Assembly (NCBI RefSeq): GCF_030123105.1
Contig: NZ_CP126095.1
Location: 1,860,001 to 1,924,000, forward strand
Reading direction: 5' to 3'
DNA: 64,000 nt
Source: Paenibacillus sp. G2S3
GTDB taxonomy: Bacteria > Bacillota > Bacilli > Paenibacillales > Paenibacillaceae
Shown: piece after piece, positions 17,878 through 26,790 of the stretch
How positions within the stretch are numbered: the stretch's first letter is position 1
Layout: the number at the start of each line of letters is the position of its first letter
The notes under the pieces: model-generated
Seen by the model: the letters and a program-made list of their open reading frames with translations, nothing else
Told to the model about the DNA's origin: nothing
Database searches by the model: none
Position numbers and translations under genes: made by a program

Positions 17878-19815
17878 ATGGTAAGTATTAAACTTCCGGA
17901 CGGCTCCGTTCGGGAATACGCAGAAGGTAGTAATATTGATGATGTAGCAGCTTCTATTAGTAGTGGACTTCGCAAGAACGCAGTGGCAGGGAAATTGAAT
18001 GGTATTGTCGTGGATCTGTCCACTCCACTTGAGGAAGGCGCATTGATTGAGATCGTAACTTTGGATTCACCTGAAGGTTTGGAAGTTATGCGTCACAGTA
18101 CTGCCCACCTGATGGCGCAAGCTGTAAGACGTTTGTACGGAACAAAGGAAGTTAAGCTTGGTGTAGGTCCGGTAATCGAAGATGGCTTCTACTACGATAT
18201 GGATTTGGAACATCCGCTTAATCCTGAGGATCTGTTAAAGATTGAAAAGGAAATGGATCGTATTATCTCTGAGAACCTTCCAATCGTACGTAAGGAAGTT
18301 AGTCGCAAGGAAGCGTTGGAAATATTCGGTGAGCTAGGCGATCCTTACAAGCTTGAACTGATCGAAGCACTGCCTGAAGATAGTGTGATTTCGATTTATG
18401 AACAAGGTGAATTCTTCGACTTGTGTCGCGGACCACACGTTCCGTCGACTTCCAAGATCAAAGTCTTCAAATTGATGAATGTAGCCGGTGCTTACTGGCG
18501 CGGCGATAGCAAGAATAAAATGCTTCAACGCGTATACGGTACAGCTTGGATCAAAAAAGCACAGCTTGATGAGCATCTTCGTCTGCTTGAAGAAGCGAAG
18601 AAACGCGATCACCGTAAATTGGGTAAAGAGCTTGAAATCTTCACATTTAATCAATTGGTTGGCCAAGGCTTGCCGATCTGGCTGCCTAAGGGTGCTAAAC
18701 TGCGCAGTATTCTGGAACGTTACATTGTGGATCTGGAAGCAAGTCTAGGATACCAGCATGTATATACTCCGGTTCTTGGTAATGTTGAACTATATAAAAC
18801 TTCTGGACACTGGGAGCACTATCAAGATGACATGTTCCCTAAAATGACTATTGATAATGAAGAGTTTGTTCTTCGTCCAATGAACTGCCCGCATCATATG
18901 ATGATTTATAAGAGCTCCATGCACAGCTACCGTGATCTACCGATCCGTATTGCTGAACTGGGTATCCAGCACCGTTATGAAATGTCAGGAGCACTGACTG
19001 GCTTGCACCGTGTGCGTTCGATGACTCTTAATGACTCCCATATTTTCTGTCGTCTGGACCAGATTAAAGGCGAGTTCATTCGTGTAATCGAGTTGATTAA
19101 ACAGGTATACAGTGACTTTGGCATTAATGACTACCGTTTCCGGTTGTCTTATCGTGACCCTAAGGATACTGAGAAATATTATGCGAATGACGAAATGTGG
19201 GAAACTGCACAGCGTATGCTGCGTGAAGTTGTAGAAGAAGCTGGCCTGCCATTCTACGAAGCAGAAGGCGAAGCTGCCTTCTACGGTCCGAAGCTGGATG
19301 TACAGATCAAGACTGTACTTGGTAAGGAAGAGACTCTCTCTACTGTACAGATCGACTTCTTGCTGCCTGAACGCTTTGAATTGGAATATATCGGTGACGA
19401 TGGTCAGAAACATCGTCCAGTCGTTCTACACCGCGGTATTTTAGGTACTATGGAGCGCTTTGTTGCTTTCTTGTTAGAGAACTTTGCAGGATCACTGCCG
19501 CTTTGGCTGTCTCCACAGCAGGTTAAAGTTATTCCTGTATCTACTGCTTTCGACGATTATGCTAAGGAAGTTACGGACAAGCTGCGTCGCCGTGGTATCT
19601 CTGCTGAGGCAGATTTGCGTAATGAGAAGCTTGGCTATAAGATCCGTGAAGCTCAGCTGGAGAAGCTGCCATACATGTTCGTAGTTGGCGAGAATGAGAT
19701 GAATGCCGAGACAGTTTCCATCCGTAAGCGTGGGGAAGGCGATATCGGCGCTAAGCCACTTCAAGAAGTGATTGAGCTATTGGCTCAGGAAATTTCAGAT
19801 CGTGTAATCTCCTAA
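17878..19815 (+). CDS. thrS: Threonine-tRNA ligase
   Basis: 645 residues, full length. The order is a TGS domain (residues 1-62), the editing domain with [10 protein letters not shown], the class II catalytic core with the zinc region [31 protein letters not shown] (motif 2) and the C-terminal [11 protein letters not shown] (motif 3), then an anticodon-binding domain from about residue 540 ([15 protein letters not shown]). It charges tRNA-Thr in the cytosol. GGAGG lies 7 bases before the ATG. Expression is set by the T-box upstream. Confidence 0.97.
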   Translation: MVSIKLPDGSVREYAEGSNIDDVAASISSGLRKNAVAGKLNGIVVDLSTPLEEGALIEIVTLDSPEGLEVMRHSTAHLMAQAVRRLYGTKEVKLGVGPVIEDGFYYDMDLEHPLNPEDLLKIEKEMDRIISENLPIVRKEVSRKEALEIFGELGDPYKLELIEALPEDSVISIYEQGEFFDLCRGPHVPSTSKIKVFKLMNVAGAYWRGDSKNKMLQRVYGTAWIKKAQLDEHLRLLEEAKKRDHRKLGKELEIFTFNQLVGQGLPIWLPKGAKLRSILERYIVDLEASLGYQHVYTPVLGNVELYKTSGHWEHYQDDMFPKMTIDNEEFVLRPMNCPHHMMIYKSSMHSYRDLPIRIAELGIQHRYEMSGALTGLHRVRSMTLNDSHIFCRLDQIKGEFIRVIELIKQVYSDFGINDYRFRLSYRDPKDTEKYYANDEMWETAQRMLREVVEEAGLPFYEAEGEAAFYGPKLDVQIKTVLGKEETLSTVQIDFLLPERFELEYIGDDGQKHRPVVLHRGILGTMERFVAFLLENFAGSLPLWLSPQQVKVIPVSTAFDDYAKEVTDKLRRRGISAEADLRNEKLGYKIREAQLEKLPYMFVVGENEMNAETVSIRKRGEGDIGAKPLQEVIELLAQEISDRVIS

Positions 19816-19871
19816 TTACTTGAAATAATCCACACCAAAAGTACGGTTATTAACGACCTCTGTCATATGCC

Positions 19872-19905
19872 CATGAGGATCTAAAAATTGATCTTCATGT
19901 ATAAA
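19872..19905 (+). promoter_or_regulatory. Inverted repeat overlapping a TATAAA box
   Basis: CATGAGGATC (19872-19881) and GATCTTCATG (19890-19899) are near-perfect inverted copies directly next to TATAAA (19900-19905), upstream of the 3D-domain gene. It could be an operator or a hairpin after thrS; no T-run follows. Confidence 0.35.
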
Positions 19906-19952
19906 ATTTTGTGAATCGGGAAACCTTCGCTAATAAGGGGGAGGTTTATCAA

Positions 19953-20819
19953 ATGAACAAAATGGGCATATTTCAGAGGTTTTGGTGTCTTTTCGTCACA
20001 ATAGTCCTACTGTTGACTGCTGCAGGTATCATTCCTGAATCAAAGCGTCAAGCAGTTGTGGCCAATGGGACAGGAGACACATTACTGCACACAGATATTA
20101 ACAAAACGCTTTCGAATGAGGTGCAACATACCCAGGCTAACTCTGGTTCAATGAGAACCAAAGATCAACAAGCCATTCTCGCCACTGGCCGTGCTACTTT
20201 GTTGTCAAATGAGCCACATTCCAGCATACCTATCGTTCCTGCGACAACAAAAAATAAACCAGTAGCTACAAAGTCACCACAGAGCACTAAAGCTCCATCC
20301 ACCAAAGCTCCATCCACCAAAGCTCCAACTACCAAAGGGAATAGTTCATCAAAATCTCCGAATTCTATTCCTGTTGCTGCACCGGCTGCTGACCAGATTA
20401 TTACTTCAATGAAAGTGATGGCGACGGGTTATACTGCGGGTTATGAATCTACAGGTAAAACATCTAAACATCCCGAATACGGAATCACCTATTCAGGTGT
20501 GAAAGTACGTAGAGATAAGAATACAGTCTCCACTATTGCTGCTGACCCTAAGGTAATCCCGTTAGGGAGTATACTTTATATACCTGGTTACGGATACGGC
20601 ATCGTTGCTGATACAGGATCTGCCATTAAAGGGCGGAAGATTGATTTGTATTTTGCTACTACGAAACAGGTATATAAGGAATGGGGCAAAAAATCAGTTG
20701 TGGTTCAGCTCATTAAGCGAGGCAACGGTACATGTACGGAAGTCATGCTGAAGAAGCTTACCCAGGCGATTGAGACCTATAATGCTGTACCGCAATCCCT
20801 GCTGGAAGAATCTATTTAA
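19953..20819 (+). CDS. 3D-domain wall-associated protein
   Basis: 288 residues. An N-terminal membrane/signal segment (residues about 6-25) is followed by a low-complexity linker with TKAP repeats ([14 protein letters not shown] near residue 115). The 3D domain fills residues about 150-250: [33 protein letters not shown] and [17 protein letters not shown], whose three Asp residues name the family. 3D domains are double-psi barrels related to MltA and RlpA and cleave peptidoglycan in characterised cases. ATG 19953 is chosen because GGGGGAGG lies 7 bases upstream; the frame is open from 19911. Muralytic activity is inferred. Confidence 0.82.
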   Translation: MNKMGIFQRFWCLFVTIVLLLTAAGIIPESKRQAVVANGTGDTLLHTDINKTLSNEVQHTQANSGSMRTKDQQAILATGRATLLSNEPHSSIPIVPATTKNKPVATKSPQSTKAPSTKAPSTKAPTTKGNSSSKSPNSIPVAAPAADQIITSMKVMATGYTAGYESTGKTSKHPEYGITYSGVKVRRDKNTVSTIAADPKVIPLGSILYIPGYGYGIVADTGSAIKGRKIDLYFATTKQVYKEWGKKSVVVQLIKRGNGTCTEVMLKKLTQAIETYNAVPQSLLEESI

Positions 20820-20876
20820 GATTCAGGGTTGTATTTCAATGAATTTGGTGGATTGATCTTATTTTCACTTGGTCAT

Positions 20877-20906
20877 GCATAATAGTGACATCACCTTGCC
20901 ATAATA
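20877..20906 (+). promoter_or_regulatory. Sigma-G-type promoter
   Basis: GCATA (20877-20881) and CATAATA (20900-20906) with an 18-base spacer match the forespore sigma-G pattern (GHATR, CATNHTA). It lies 90 bases upstream of the SASP-like gene. Confidence 0.6.
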
Positions 20907-20994
20907 CGGACTGGGGCAGAGTAATAGCCTCAACCGAGATGTTCTCTTAGTAAGCATTATCTATGCTGCATAAGGGATAAGGGAGGTGAATTCC

Positions 20995-21138
20995 GTGGCT
21001 AATAATAAAAAGTCTAAAGTTCAAGAAAATTACAAAACACCGAATGAAAAATACAATGCTGAGTTTGCTGTTGAGAATGACGGCGCTACTAAGCAAAGTG
21101 GAAATACTTCTAAACCAGCTCAGAAACCGCAACAATAA
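20995..21138 (+). CDS. Gamma-type small acid-soluble spore protein-like
   Basis: 47 residues, GTG start with GGGAGGTG 6 bases upstream. The sequence is polar, Asn/Gln/Lys-rich and without Cys or Trp. It contains KYNAEFAVEND...TKQSG, which resembles the EFASET/AQQVRKQN repeat of SspE-type gamma SASPs, present once instead of twice. Gamma SASPs store amino acids in the forespore. The sigma-G-like promoter and following terminator support an independent forespore gene. Confidence 0.7.
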   Translation: MANNKKSKVQENYKTPNEKYNAEFAVENDGATKQSGNTSKPAQKPQQ

Positions 21139-21171
21139 TGCGCTACTGAAGCAGAAGACTGCTGAATAAAG

Positions 21172-21213
21172 AGACTGTCCCAAATCAGTTTATACTGAGG
21201 GACAGTCTTTTTT
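21172..21213 (+). terminator. Terminator of the SASP-like gene
   Basis: AGACTGTCCC / GGGACAGTCT around a 17-base loop, then six T. Confidence 0.9.
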
Positions 21214-21248
21214 CATATATAATGAAGTAAATGGAATATTACCCCATT

Positions 21249-21272
21249 CCTCTCGGTCTAGAGACTGAGAGG
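21249..21272. promoter_or_regulatory. 24-bp palindrome upstream of liaF
   Basis: CCTCTC-GGTCTAGAGACT-GAGAGG is nearly self-complementary and lies about 100 bases before liaF. It could be a LiaR operator or another regulator's site; it does not match a consensus I can state with certainty. Confidence 0.4.
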
Positions 21273-21375
21273 AAGTTCCTTCTCTCGCCGCTGTTTATGA
21301 GCGCTTCCTTCCTGTAGACTAAGGCTATAAGATTGAAGAAGAGAGCGTTCCACTAATTTAAAGGGGAAATGGAAT

Positions 21376-22452
21376 ATGAAAAGAAGGTTCACAAGTCAGA
21401 TCTTTGGCGGCTTGATCCTGATAGGGATTGGAGCCATGTTTCTACTCAGACAATTGGGTTACACCGATTTCAGCTTAGGTTATGTGATCTCAAATTATTG
21501 GCCTGTAATTCTGATCCTAATGGGGATGAAGCGACTTCTCGGTACGGGCGACGAACATTCAAAAGGTGGGTCTTCACCTATCGGCGGTTTTTTCTTTCTG
21601 GCGATCGGAGTGTTCTTCCTTGGACGAAATTTGGACTGGTTCGATATTTCAGCCGGGGATTTTTTCAAAATGTTCATTCCAATCATGCTGATTGGTGGCG
21701 GTCTTTATGTGATTTTTAAACCACGAGGTTCAGTACCACCAGTGCCGCCTGCTCCACCATCACCACCGGATCACTTTCCTTCAGGAAAAAGCTCGTTGGA
21801 TGTGGAGCCGCCAAAGCCACTGGATTCCACGCTAGATGAACAATTCGAACAGAAATTCGGCAAACCTTCTGGTGGGCGAGACTGGAATATTAATCTTCAA
21901 AAAGATGAAGAAGAGGATGAAGACGGAACTGGAGCTTTTAAGTCCACCGCTGAATCACGTTGGCAGGAGAAACAGGAGCGCCATGAGCGCAGACGTCAGG
22001 AACGTCATGAGCGTCACGCCAGAAGACATGGGGAGTGGCATGAGGAGTTCCATGAGGCAACGGATAACAAGGAGTCAACCAATCGCTCTGCTTTTATCGG
22101 GGATGTTCATATGGGTCGCGAGCATTTCCAACTGAAGAACACGAATGTCTCACAGTTTATAGGCGATACTGTTTTGGATCTGACGAACGCGCAAATTGCT
22201 TATGGAGAAACGAGAATTAATATCTCCGCTTTTATAGGCGACATCAAGGTGTATATTCCGAATGATATGGATCTTGGGATCTCAGTGAACAGTAGTTCAT
22301 TTATCGGTGATATGGAAGTTCTGGATCAGTCCCGGAGTGGATTTATGAGCAGTGTTCAATGCAAGACGCCTTATTATAAAGAAGCGGGCAAAAAAGTCCG
22401 CATTAACGTAAGTGCTTTTATAGGTGACATTAAAGTTAAAACGGTGGGTTAG
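21376..22452 (+). CDS. liaF: LiaF-like cell-wall-stress membrane protein
   Basis: 358 residues. The N-terminal part has three or four short membrane helices (residues 8-115), then a Pro-rich linker (VPPVPPAPPSPP), a strongly charged Arg/Glu/His coil (about 194-228) and a C-terminal LiaF domain. The motif FIGD recurs five times (residues 240, 261, 286, 309, 348), fitting a repetitive beta structure. In Bacillus, LiaF inhibits the LiaSR system until the envelope is stressed by lipid II-binding antibiotics. Its TAG abuts the ATG of the kinase gene, so the three genes form one operon. Confidence 0.88.
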   Translation: MKRRFTSQIFGGLILIGIGAMFLLRQLGYTDFSLGYVISNYWPVILILMGMKRLLGTGDEHSKGGSSPIGGFFFLAIGVFFLGRNLDWFDISAGDFFKMFIPIMLIGGGLYVIFKPRGSVPPVPPAPPSPPDHFPSGKSSLDVEPPKPLDSTLDEQFEQKFGKPSGGRDWNINLQKDEEEDEDGTGAFKSTAESRWQEKQERHERRRQERHERHARRHGEWHEEFHEATDNKESTNRSAFIGDVHMGREHFQLKNTNVSQFIGDTVLDLTNAQIAYGETRINISAFIGDIKVYIPNDMDLGISVNSSSFIGDMEVLDQSRSGFMSSVQCKTPYYKEAGKKVRINVSAFIGDIKVKTVG

Positions 22453-23529
22453 ATGGGAACAATCTTCAGTAATACCAAATGGTTGTTGTTGTTTTACTTT
22501 CTGCTCACTGGAGCCGTAAGCGCCGGGTTGATGTATGCAGGCACTTGCCTTGGGTATATCGAAGTTATGGATTATCGCATGTGGCTGTACTTATGTCTTG
22601 GGATCGTGTTGTTCACTGTAGTAATCGGCTATATGGCAGGTCAGCGGATTCAGCGCCGGATTGATCATCTGGATCTAAATATGCTGCAGGTGGCAAAAGG
22701 GAATCTGTCCGTCCGGATGCCAGAGAGTGATGACCAGTCTTTTGCGAGAGTGTACCACGAATTTAATGTCATGATGGATACGGTTGAGAACAAGATGCAG
22801 CTTCTGCAGCGTTTGGGTGAACAAGAGGTTATTGAGAAGGAACAGGCAGCGGAGAGTGCGGTGTTGGAGGAAAGAAGGCGTATGGCCCGGGATTTGCATG
22901 ATACGGTGAGCCAACAGCTTTTTGCCATCCATATGTCGGCTTCTTCGCTGCCTAAAGTGCTGAAGGTTAACGAAGCTCAAGGTCAATTGGTAATGGATCA
23001 GCTAATTGCCATGTCACAGATGGCACAAAAGCAGATGAGAGCGCTCATTGCACAGTTGCGACCAGTGGAGCTAGAAGGCAGGAATCTTTTCGAAGCACTG
23101 GAAAAATGGTTCCCTGATTATTGCCGCCAAAATGGCTTAAAAGGAATGAAGGAGCTTGAACTGCAAGGAGAATTGTCTGAGGCAATTGAACATCAGCTGT
23201 TCCTGATTATTCAGGAGGCGATGGCGAATATTGTGAAGCATGCTGAAGCTAGACTGGTCAGTCTATCGCTGCGTGAAGGGTCAAGACAGGTTGTGCTGAG
23301 TATTAGCGACGATGGTCAAGGCTTTGAACATATACAGCAAAAACAGGGTTCGTACGGTCTTACCACCATGCGCGAACGTGCGGAGAAACTAGGTGGACAA
23401 GTGGAGATTATTAGCCGTAAGGGTGCGGGAACGACCATACGTGTACATATCCCTAAGTTTGTGCAAGGGAATTCTGAGTCAGAGGAAAAAAGAGCGTTAG
23501 GAACAGATACAGAGGACGAGGAGGAATAG
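22453..23529 (+). CDS. liaS: LiaS-type sensor histidine kinase
   Basis: 358 residues. Two membrane helices (about 10-30 and 45-62) flank a very short outer loop, the intramembrane-sensing type. HAMP (about 63-115) and a HisKA_3 helix with the phosphoacceptor His149 in RRRMARDLHDTVSQQ follow, then an HATPase domain with NIVKHAEA (N box), DDGQGF and GSYGLTTMRERA (G boxes). It should phosphorylate the adjacent LiaR-type regulator. It starts directly after the liaF stop without a gap. Confidence 0.9.
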   Translation: MGTIFSNTKWLLLFYFLLTGAVSAGLMYAGTCLGYIEVMDYRMWLYLCLGIVLFTVVIGYMAGQRIQRRIDHLDLNMLQVAKGNLSVRMPESDDQSFARVYHEFNVMMDTVENKMQLLQRLGEQEVIEKEQAAESAVLEERRRMARDLHDTVSQQLFAIHMSASSLPKVLKVNEAQGQLVMDQLIAMSQMAQKQMRALIAQLRPVELEGRNLFEALEKWFPDYCRQNGLKGMKELELQGELSEAIEHQLFLIIQEAMANIVKHAEARLVSLSLREGSRQVVLSISDDGQGFEHIQQKQGSYGLTTMRERAEKLGGQVEIISRKGAGTTIRVHIPKFVQGNSESEEKRALGTDTEDEEE

Positions 23530-23532
23530 GGC

Positions 23533-24186
23533 ATGAGCGTCATAAGAGTGTTGCTTGTGGATGATCATGATATGGTGCGGATGGGTCTCAAAACATATCT
23601 GATGCTGGAGCCGATGTTTGAGGTTATAGGAGAGGCAGCAAATGGACAGCAAGCGTTGGAGATGCTGCGTGCTGGTGGACATGAAGGCTTGCCCGATCTC
23701 GTGCTAATGGATCTGATGATGCCTGTGATGAATGGTGTGGAGACTACTCGTGCAGTGCTATCGGAATTTCCTGGTCTCAAAATCGTAATCTTGACCAGCT
23801 TCCTTGAGGATGACCTTGTTGTGGACGCTATAGAGGCTGGAGCAGTCAGCTATGTGCTCAAAACCGTGTCAGCAGAGGAGCTGATCTACGCACTGCAAGG
23901 CGCATTCCGTGGTATGCCAGTCATGACTGGTGATGTATCGCAAGCGTTGACACGTGGCATTCGCCAGCGTACCGTGCAAGGTGATTCCTCCGGCTTAACG
24001 GAGCGTGAGAAGGAGGTCCTGCTGCTTATTGCTGAGGGCAAGACCAATAAGGATATCGGTGAGGAGCTACATATCAGCATCAAGACGGTGAAGACGCATG
24101 TCAGCAACCTGTTGATGAAATGCGAGCTGGATGACCGTACTCAGTTGGCTATTTATGCGCATCGTAAGGGCTGGGCTCAGGGTTAG
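23533..24186 (+). CDS. liaR: LiaR-type NarL/FixJ response regulator
   Basis: 217 residues. Receiver domain with Asp10/Asp11 (LLVDDHD), phosphoacceptor Asp60 (LVLMDLMMP), Thr/Ser (ILTSF) and Lys (VLKTVSA). The C-terminal LuxR-type HTH is GLTEREKEVLLLIAEGKTNKDIGEELHISIKTVKTHVSNLL. It lies 3 bases after liaS and probably activates the lia regulon, including this operon. Confidence 0.92.
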   Translation: MSVIRVLLVDDHDMVRMGLKTYLMLEPMFEVIGEAANGQQALEMLRAGGHEGLPDLVLMDLMMPVMNGVETTRAVLSEFPGLKIVILTSFLEDDLVVDAIEAGAVSYVLKTVSAEELIYALQGAFRGMPVMTGDVSQALTRGIRQRTVQGDSSGLTEREKEVLLLIAEGKTNKDIGEELHISIKTVKTHVSNLLMKCELDDRTQLAIYAHRKGWAQG

Positions 24187-24238
24187 GGTTTGGTGTTTAA
24201 GATTGTAATGGGCTAGATTATAGGTGTTTAAAGGTAGG

Positions 24239-24424
24239 TTATAGGGAAAACCTACCTTTAAATTTGAGTTTTATGCTTGTCTACAGGGTTATAGGGAAAA
24301 CCTCCGTATAAATTCCTTGTTTTTCTTATAAACTGCTATATTGCTGAGAATTATAGGGAGGTATTCCCTTTAAATCTTGATTTCTTGTGGTTTTAAGCTA
24401 ATTATAGGGAGATTTTCCCTATAA
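24239..24424. repeat. Four spaced 23-bp palindromes, cluster A
   Basis: Units begin at 24239, 24289, 24351 and 24402. The consensus is TTATAGGGA-N5-TCCCTATAA, and the last unit is a perfect palindrome; the others have one or two mismatches in the right arm. Start-to-start distances are 50, 62 and 51. The first unit is nested in a longer TTTAAAGGTAGG / CCTACCTTTAAA inverted repeat (24227-24262). The same family occurs at 48129-48264. Confidence 0.9.
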
Positions 24425-24500
24425 TAAAGCGGTTTGGCTTATCTAGCTTCGCTGTCCATACGTTTAGTTGTCAAACAAGCTAGCTTGTCGCTAAATTTTC

Positions 24501-24600
24501 AGTTTGTAGTTTGTAGTTTGTAGTTTGTAGTTTGTTTTTTGTTCTTTGTTCTTTGTTCTTTGTTTTTGTCTTTGTCTTTGTTTTTATCTTTTATCTTGTA
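24501..24600. repeat. T/G-rich microsatellite
   Basis: Five tandem AGTTTGT units (24501-24535), then TTTGTTC units and TTTGTC/TTTATC variants. It is slippage-prone low-complexity DNA and not coding. Confidence 0.85.
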
Positions 24601-24613
24601 TGTGTTGGAAGTT

Positions 24614-24651
24614 CGGGCCGCGTTGTTTTCCGCGCCCGCGCTTTTTTTTTT
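24614..24651 (+). terminator. Terminator-like hairpin with a T10 tract
   Basis: CGGGCCGCG pairs with CGCGCCCG (one bulge) and is followed shortly by ten T. It may end a liaFSR read-through transcript. Confidence 0.5.
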
Positions 24652-24703
24652 ACTTCCCTGCCTAGGGATTGGGTATCAGAGCGAAAAGTTTACGTCCGCC
24701 TTT

Positions 24704-24878
24704 GAAATCATGTTCCACCCGCAGGGTCAATTCATAGGAACATGATTTCAACAGCGGTGTAGCCTGAAACCCAGTCCCACCCAACAGTGGGTGCCTTCTG
24801 AACCCAGTCCCACCCAACAGCGGTGTGTCTTATGAACCAAGTCCCCTAACAGCTTCCTCCTGATACCCAATCCCGTCT
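24704..24878. repeat. 13-bp inverted repeat followed by about four 33-bp tandem repeats
   Basis: GAAATCATGTTCC (24704-24716) and GGAACATGATTTC (24737-24749) are perfect inverted copies with a 20-base loop. From 24750, units beginning AACAG and ending with a (C)CCAGTCCCACCC-like tail start at 24750, 24783, 24816 and 24848; later units are more diverged. Confidence 0.8.
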
Positions 24879-25013
24879 ATCCGTCTATTCGCCTATATCT
24901 TTTATCTCCGCTTAAATTGTTTTTAATGTGACCTTAAGGTTTAAAGTACAAAATAAGAAACAAGAAAACAAATTAATCCTTGTCAGGCGACAGGATGCAG
25001 GAGGTAAATAAAC

Positions 25014-26684
25014 ATGGACGATAACAAAAACAACAACTTTAATCGTGACAATGGACCAGCACCAGATCGGGATTGGGACAATAATAACCATAATAGCAAT
25101 AATAATCAGGCATCCGAATCCGGATCATCATACTACTATTCTTATGGACCTTTTAAATCATTGAACAAAGATGATAATCATGCAGACGGAAGTGCTCAGC
25201 ATTACAACCGGATGGAGCCGGAGCGGGTCGAGGTTACACCTCCACAGCCTGTAAAACAACTCCCATATAACAGTTCATATCGCAGTACAGGCTTCGATGG
25301 TAATGGCGGTGGACGAGGTGGAAACGGCGGAGGCGGCTCTGAAGGTGGCGGTGGCTGGCAATTTAATAAAAAGCCAAAAAGCTCAGTTAAAACCATATTT
25401 GTTTCCTTCTTAGCGGGTATGGTTGTTCTCTCAGGTTCTATGTTCATGGCAGATCGAGGCAACTGGTTCACAGGGGATACAGCTTCAACTGTCGCTAGCT
25501 CAGAATCGAATGGAACGGCGAAGACGACGAATGAGAGTGCTAGTACAACACCTAATACTACCACTACATCATTGGTGAAAGGATCTCGTGATGTGACTGG
25601 CGTAGTTGATGCGGTTGGACCAGCAGTCGTCAAGATTGAGACGCTAGTGAAATCCGGTTCACGTAATGGAAGTTCCTCCAGTCCGAATTTGAGTGATCCG
25701 TTTTCTCAATTCTTTTTCGGAGATCAATACGGTGGAAGTGGTTCTTCACAAAATGAGCAGGACTCGAAGTCAGGTTCAAACTCTTCATCGCAGCTCATCC
25801 CTTATGGAATTGGAACAGGCTTCATTTATGAGAAATCCGGATATATTTTGACGAATCAGCACGTTATTGAAAATGCCGATGTCATCCAAGTTACAGTGGA
25901 TGGCGTGACCAAACCATACGAAGCAAAATTGCTAGGCTCTAGTAAAGATCTGGATTTGGCAGTATTGAAGATTGAAGGTGATAGTGATTTCCCTACAGTT
26001 GCTCTGGGAGATTCGGATAGCTTGAAAGTAGGTTCAGAAGTGGTTGCTATCGGTAACCCACAAGGCTTCGACCATACAGTAACCTCTGGTGTTCTTAGTG
26101 CAAAAGGACGCAGCATCGATATCAACGAAGAAGACGGTAGTGGAACACGCAACTACAAAAACCTGCTGCAAACGGATGCTTCTATCAACCCTGGTAACTC
26201 CGGTGGTCCGCTGCTCAATATGAATGGACAGGTAATTGGTATGAACGTAGCTGTTAGCACAGATTCCCAAGGTATAGGTTTTGCTATCGCTGTGAATACG
26301 ATTAAAGAAGTCGTAGATAAACTGGAAGCGAACCAAGCGATTCCTAAAGAACCGGTACCATTCATTGGTGCAACGCTTATGACGATTACAGATGAAGTAG
26401 CTAAGCAAATGGGTACAGATATTAAAGAAGGATCTGTAGTTGCAGATATTATCTTTAAATCGCCAGCGTATGCCGCTGACTTGCGCCCTTACGATATCAT
26501 TACTGGTGCAAATGGAACCAAATATGCTACAAACCAAGATCTGATCGCTTTCATTCAAACGTTAAAAGTCGGTGACAAAGTAACGCTGAATGTGGTGCGT
26601 GATGGTAAAAATATGGATCTTTCCGTAACAATCGGCAACAAAAATGATTTCGATACGACTACTGGGCAAAGTCAGCAGCAATAA
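25014..26684 (+). CDS. HtrA-family membrane serine protease
   Basis: 556 residues. A long Asn/Gly-rich cytosolic tail (residues 1-120) precedes one membrane helix (about 127-146), a Ser/Thr linker, a trypsin-like domain and one PDZ domain (about 445-540). The triad is His283 (TNQHVIENA), Asp314 (LDLAVLKI) and Ser396 (NPGNSGGPLL). It acts outside the membrane as a protease/chaperone for misfolded envelope proteins. Its place between liaFSR and another two-component system fits envelope stress. GGAGG lies upstream of the ATG and a terminator follows. Confidence 0.92.
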   Translation: MDDNKNNNFNRDNGPAPDRDWDNNNHNSNNNQASESGSSYYYSYGPFKSLNKDDNHADGSAQHYNRMEPERVEVTPPQPVKQLPYNSSYRSTGFDGNGGGRGGNGGGGSEGGGGWQFNKKPKSSVKTIFVSFLAGMVVLSGSMFMADRGNWFTGDTASTVASSESNGTAKTTNESASTTPNTTTTSLVKGSRDVTGVVDAVGPAVVKIETLVKSGSRNGSSSSPNLSDPFSQFFFGDQYGGSGSSQNEQDSKSGSNSSSQLIPYGIGTGFIYEKSGYILTNQHVIENADVIQVTVDGVTKPYEAKLLGSSKDLDLAVLKIEGDSDFPTVALGDSDSLKVGSEVVAIGNPQGFDHTVTSGVLSAKGRSIDINEEDGSGTRNYKNLLQTDASINPGNSGGPLLNMNGQVIGMNVAVSTDSQGIGFAIAVNTIKEVVDKLEANQAIPKEPVPFIGATLMTITDEVAKQMGTDIKEGSVVADIIFKSPAYAADLRPYDIITGANGTKYATNQDLIAFIQTLKVGDKVTLNVVRDGKNMDLSVTIGNKNDFDTTTGQSQQQ

Positions 26685-26703
26685 CACCGGACGGTGAATA
26701 ACG

Positions 26704-26728
26704 CGGAAGGGGCAACCCTTCCGTTTTT
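26704..26728 (+). terminator. Terminator of the HtrA gene
   Basis: CGGAAGGG-GCAA-CCCTTCCG followed by TTTTT. Confidence 0.9.
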
Positions 26729-26790
26729 GTCTAATCATGGTGTGACTGCTACAATATAAATAAATAGAAATGAACAATGGGGGCTGCTTG

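Larger units (their letters stand above)
24187..25013. other. 827-bp repeat-rich gap between liaR and the HtrA gene
   Basis: No gene. Left to right it holds four copies of a 23-bp palindrome (24239-24424), a T/G-rich microsatellite (24501-24600), a terminator-like hairpin (24614-24651), a 13-bp inverted repeat (24704-24749) and a roughly 33-bp tandem repeat (24750-24878). The HtrA promoter must lie within 24880-25000 but is not obvious. Confidence 0.8.

Noticed and set aside
24239..24424. CRISPR-like array of repeats and spacers
   Set aside because: Only four 23-bp units with diverged right arms, full palindromes, spacers of 27-39 bp, no leader and no cas genes. The same units recur at 48.1 kb with the same intervals, so a dispersed palindromic element fits better.
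24539..24745. 68-codon frame rich in Phe and Leu
   Set aside because: It translates the T/G microsatellite and a terminator hairpin; no ribosome binding site and no conserved pattern.
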